Both the position numbers and the translations under genes were made by a program. Positions 61,946 through 64,000 of a DNA stretch of 64,000 bases are shown one piece after another. This DNA is from JAVVHH01 sp963835135 (GTDB taxonomy: Bacteria > Pseudomonadota > Alphaproteobacteria > Acetobacterales > Acetobacteraceae), in assembly GCA_963835135.1 (NCBI GenBank), contig CAWIEF010000005.1, positions 806,001 to 870,000 on the forward strand. The letters run 5' to 3'. The first letter of the stretch is position 1, and every line of letters begins with the position of its first letter. The notes below the pieces were generated by a model, which was not told the origin of the DNA, searched no databases, and saw nothing but the letters and a program-made list of their open reading frames with translations.

Positions 61946-63361
61946 ATGCCGCGGTCGCGTCGTCGGGGGGCGTCGGAGGAGTTGAACCCGTGGCCGGGCT
62001 ACGTGGACGCGCTGTCCACGCTGCTCATGGTCATCATCTTCGTGCTGCTGGTGTTCGTGCTGGCGCAGGCGTTCCTGTCGGTGGCACTGACCGGGCGGGA
62101 CCGGGCGCTCGATCGGCTGAACCGGCAAGTGGCGGAATTGTCGGACATGCTGTCGCTCGAGCGGAGCCGGGTCGGCGAGCTGCAATTGTCGTCGGCCTCG
62201 CTCGGGCGCGACCTGCAGGCGTCCAACGCGGCGCGGGACCAGCTGACGCGCGACGTGGCGGGGCTGCGGGCGGAGGGCGCCAAGGCGCAGGCCGAGCGCG
62301 ATGCGATGCGGTCGGAGCGGGACAGGCTGTCCGCCCGGCTTGCCGATGCGGAGCTGCAGGCGCAATCGGCCCTGGCGCGCAACGCGCAACTGCAAAGCCG
62401 CATCGCCGAGACGGCCGGGCGGACCGACGCGGCTGGTCAGGAAACGGCCGCGATGGCCGGCCAACTCGCCGACATCAAGCGGCAGCTCGCCCAGGCGCGC
62501 AGCGAGCGCGCCGCCGTGCAAGCCGATTTGGACAGCACGGTGAAGGCGGATCGGGCGACGATCGAGGCCCGGGTCGCCGACGTCGCGCGGCTGAACGCGC
62601 AGTTGACGACGCTCACGGCACTGCGGGACGAGCTGGAAAAGCAGGTCAAGGATGCCGCCGTCCGCGCGACCACGGAGGACCAACGGCGCCAGGCGCTCGC
62701 CGCGCAACTGGCCGAGTCTGACAAGCTCGGCGAGACCGCCCGGGCGCAGATCGCGCTGCTTAACCAGCAGATGACCGCACTGCGCCAGCAGATGCAGCAG
62801 GTCGCCGCCGCGCTCGACATCGCCGAAAAGGCCGGGCGCGACGACAAGGCGCAGATCGCCAATCTGAGCACACGGCTGAACACCGCGCTGGCCTCCAAGG
62901 TCGAGGAGCTGCAGCGCTACCGCAGCGAGTTCTTCGGCAAGCTGCGGGACGTGCTGCAGAACCGGCAGGACGTCCAGGTGGTCGGCGACCGTTTCGTGTT
63001 CCAGAGCGAGGTATTGTTCCCGGCCGGCAGCGCGGAGATGTCGCCCTCCGGCCAGGAGCAGATCACAAAATTGGCGGCAACGCTGAAGCAGATCGCCGCC
63101 GAAATCCCGCCCGACGTCAATTGGCTGCTCCGGGTTGACGGACATGCCGACAAGCAGCCGCGGCGCAGCGGCGACGCGGGCAACTGGGAACTGTCCTCCC
63201 AGCGGGCAATCAACGTCGTCAAACTGCTGGTCGATGACGGCATTCCCGCGAACCGGCTCGCCGCCACCGGCTTCGGCGAGTACCAGCCGCTCGACCCGGG
63301 CGACACCGCCACCGCCTACGCCCGCAACCGACGGATCGAGCTGCGGCTCACCGACCGATAG
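61946..63361 (+). CDS. MotB/OmpA-family peptidoglycan-binding protein with long coiled coil
   Basis: The protein has 471 residues. One N-terminal membrane helix carries the conserved Asp21 at its start (YVDALSTLLMVIIFVLLVF), where MotB proteins bind the proton. A coiled coil of about 250 residues (about 50-310) follows, rich in Ala, Gln, Arg and Glu. The C-terminal OmpA-like domain (about 345-470; LLRVDGHADKQPRRSGDAGN and ELSSQRAINVVKLLVDDGIP) should bind peptidoglycan. The coiled coil is far longer than in flagellar MotB, so the anchor point is well away from the membrane. It pairs with the gene at 60777. Confidence 0.87.
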   Translation: MPRSRRRGASEELNPWPGYVDALSTLLMVIIFVLLVFVLAQAFLSVALTGRDRALDRLNRQVAELSDMLSLERSRVGELQLSSASLGRDLQASNAARDQLTRDVAGLRAEGAKAQAERDAMRSERDRLSARLADAELQAQSALARNAQLQSRIAETAGRTDAAGQETAAMAGQLADIKRQLAQARSERAAVQADLDSTVKADRATIEARVADVARLNAQLTTLTALRDELEKQVKDAAVRATTEDQRRQALAAQLAESDKLGETARAQIALLNQQMTALRQQMQQVAAALDIAEKAGRDDKAQIANLSTRLNTALASKVEELQRYRSEFFGKLRDVLQNRQDVQVVGDRFVFQSEVLFPAGSAEMSPSGQEQITKLAATLKQIAAEIPPDVNWLLRVDGHADKQPRRSGDAGNWELSSQRAINVVKLLVDDGIPANRLAATGFGEYQPLDPGDTATAYARNRRIELRLTDR

Positions 63362-63369
63362 GACCGACC

Positions 63370-64000
63370 ATGATCGAAGGCGCACGCACGCCGGTTCCGC
63401 TCGACCTCTCCGGGCTGCGGGTCGCCATAACGGCAGGGGCTGGCGGGATCGGCCGGGTCATGGCCGATAGTTTCGCCTCGTGCGGCGCCCGCGTGTTCGT
63501 GTCCGATGTCGACGAGGCCGGGCTGGCCTCCTGCGGGCACCCCGGCATGCGGGCCGATGCGGGCAAGCTCGCCGACCTGGAGGCGTTCATGGACGGCGCG
63601 CTGAGCGCACTCGGCGGTCTGGACGTGCTGGTCAACAATGCCGGGATCGCGGGTCCGACCGCCAAAGTCGAGGACATCACACCCGAGCAGCTCGACGCGA
63701 CGCTGCAGATCGACATCGCTTCGATGTTCCACTGCGCGCGCCGGGCGGTACCGGAGTTGCGCCGGTCGGGTGGCGGCAGCATCGTCAATCTCAGCTCCGC
63801 CGCGGGCAAGTTCGGCTTTCCGCTACGCAGCCCGTATGCGGCGGCCAAATGGGGCGTCATCGGCTTTACCCGGACGCTGGCGATCGAGCTCGGACCGGAC
63901 GGTATCCGGGTCAACGCACTCTTGCCCGGGCTGGTCGAGGGTCCGCGCATCCGCAGCGTGCTGCGCAACAAGGCGGCGGCTGCCGGGATCAGCGACAACG
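63370..64000 (+). CDS. SDR-family oxidoreductase, partial (runs off right edge)
   Basis: The visible 210 residues start at the ATG at 63370, eight bases after the MotB-like gene. The Rossmann motif is GAGGIGRVMADSF, and NNAG, the catalytic Ser in NLSSAAGKFG and YAAAKWG (Tyr and Lys) are present. The substrate is unknown. The C-terminus lies outside the window. It may be cotranscribed with the module upstream without sharing its function. Confidence 0.85.
   Translation, partial: MIEGARTPVPLDLSGLRVAITAGAGGIGRVMADSFASCGARVFVSDVDEAGLASCGHPGMRADAGKLADLEAFMDGALSALGGLDVLVNNAGIAGPTAKVEDITPEQLDATLQIDIASMFHCARRAVPELRRSGGGSIVNLSSAAGKFGFPLRSPYAAAKWGVIGFTRTLAIELGPDGIRVNALLPGLVEGPRIRSVLRNKAAAAGISDN

Noticed and set aside
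60777..63361. A Zorya anti-phage system.
   Set aside because: ZorA/ZorB-like architecture is present, but no ZorC, ZorD or ZorE lies beside it; the neighbours are suhB, an OmpA-like gene and an SDR.

Overview
The window is a gene-dense, GC-rich stretch of a Gram-negative alphaproteobacterial chromosome. It contains the lipid A genes lpxD-fabZ-lpxA-lpxI with bamA and skp, a flagellar cluster with the DUF6468 and MotE-type proteins seen in alphaproteobacteria, CbpA/CbpM and YcjX/YcjF pairs, and a DUF6362 protein. A Rhodospirillales/Acetobacteraceae-like organism fits best; that is inferred from gene content, because no rRNA is present. Most genes are translationally coupled through ATGA overlaps and, unusually often, TTGA overlaps. 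I saw no tRNA, rRNA, CRISPR array, insertion sequence or prophage.

Layout. 1-4.7 kb: flagellar genes on the minus strand (fliL, fliM, DUF6468, motE-like, and a large secreted protein that runs off the left edge). 4.8-17.2 kb: a mixed stretch with a small secreted protein, an iron-dependent alcohol dehydrogenase coupled to two oligopeptide-type ABC ATPases, a TPR/glycosyltransferase-like protein, cbpA-cbpM, a flavin reductase, a formamidase-like hydrolase, a stomatin/NfeD pair, a GNAT protein, thiS-thiG, an RlpA-like protein and YihY. 17.5-21 kb: a group IV ornithine/lysine decarboxylase with a structured leader, a dienelactone hydrolase and a two-subunit CoA transferase. 21-24.5 kb: ycjF-like, ycjX, gloA and lpxI. 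24.7-37.6 kb: the classic rpsB-tsf-pyrH-frr-uppS-cdsA-dxr-rseP-bamA-skp-lpxD-fabZ-lpxA run, all on the minus strand. 37.9-45.4 kb: a short LOV photoreceptor, a YfhO-like membrane protein, an SDR, a lipoprotein that looks like a catalytically dead hydrolase, a tiny proline-rich ORF, a DUF6362 gene pair, a membrane protein and an intact HSL-type esterase. 45.5-51.7 kb: an Mfd-family translocase, then an aromatic-catabolism-like set (FAH-family hydrolase, intradiol dioxygenase, branched-chain-type binding protein). 51.8-57.5 kb: ilvC, ilvN, ilvB, miaA, then serB coupled to two very small membrane proteins. 57.5-64 kb: an EpmB-like aminomutase next to efp, suhB, then a TolQ/MotA-like plus OmpA/MotB-like envelope module, and an SDR cut by the right edge.

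Points of most interest. (1) Reading frames are broken by single extra bases in fliM, bamA (twice) and serB, while the protein family continues intact in the next frame; bamA is essential, so these look more like base-level errors than decay, and the lpxI-gloA read-through may be a related case. (2) A lipoprotein hydrolase has lost both its catalytic Ser and His. (3) A stand-alone LOV domain has a complete photochemical site. (4) Several genes of 32-76 residues are easily missed. (5) A non-flagellar stator-like module lies beside suhB. (6) Paired, inverted REP-like repeats occur at three intergenic sites, one of them inside the ilvB-ilvN operon. No single stretch clearly shows a wholly new system; the best candidates are the stator-like module and the serB-linked micro-membrane-protein pair.
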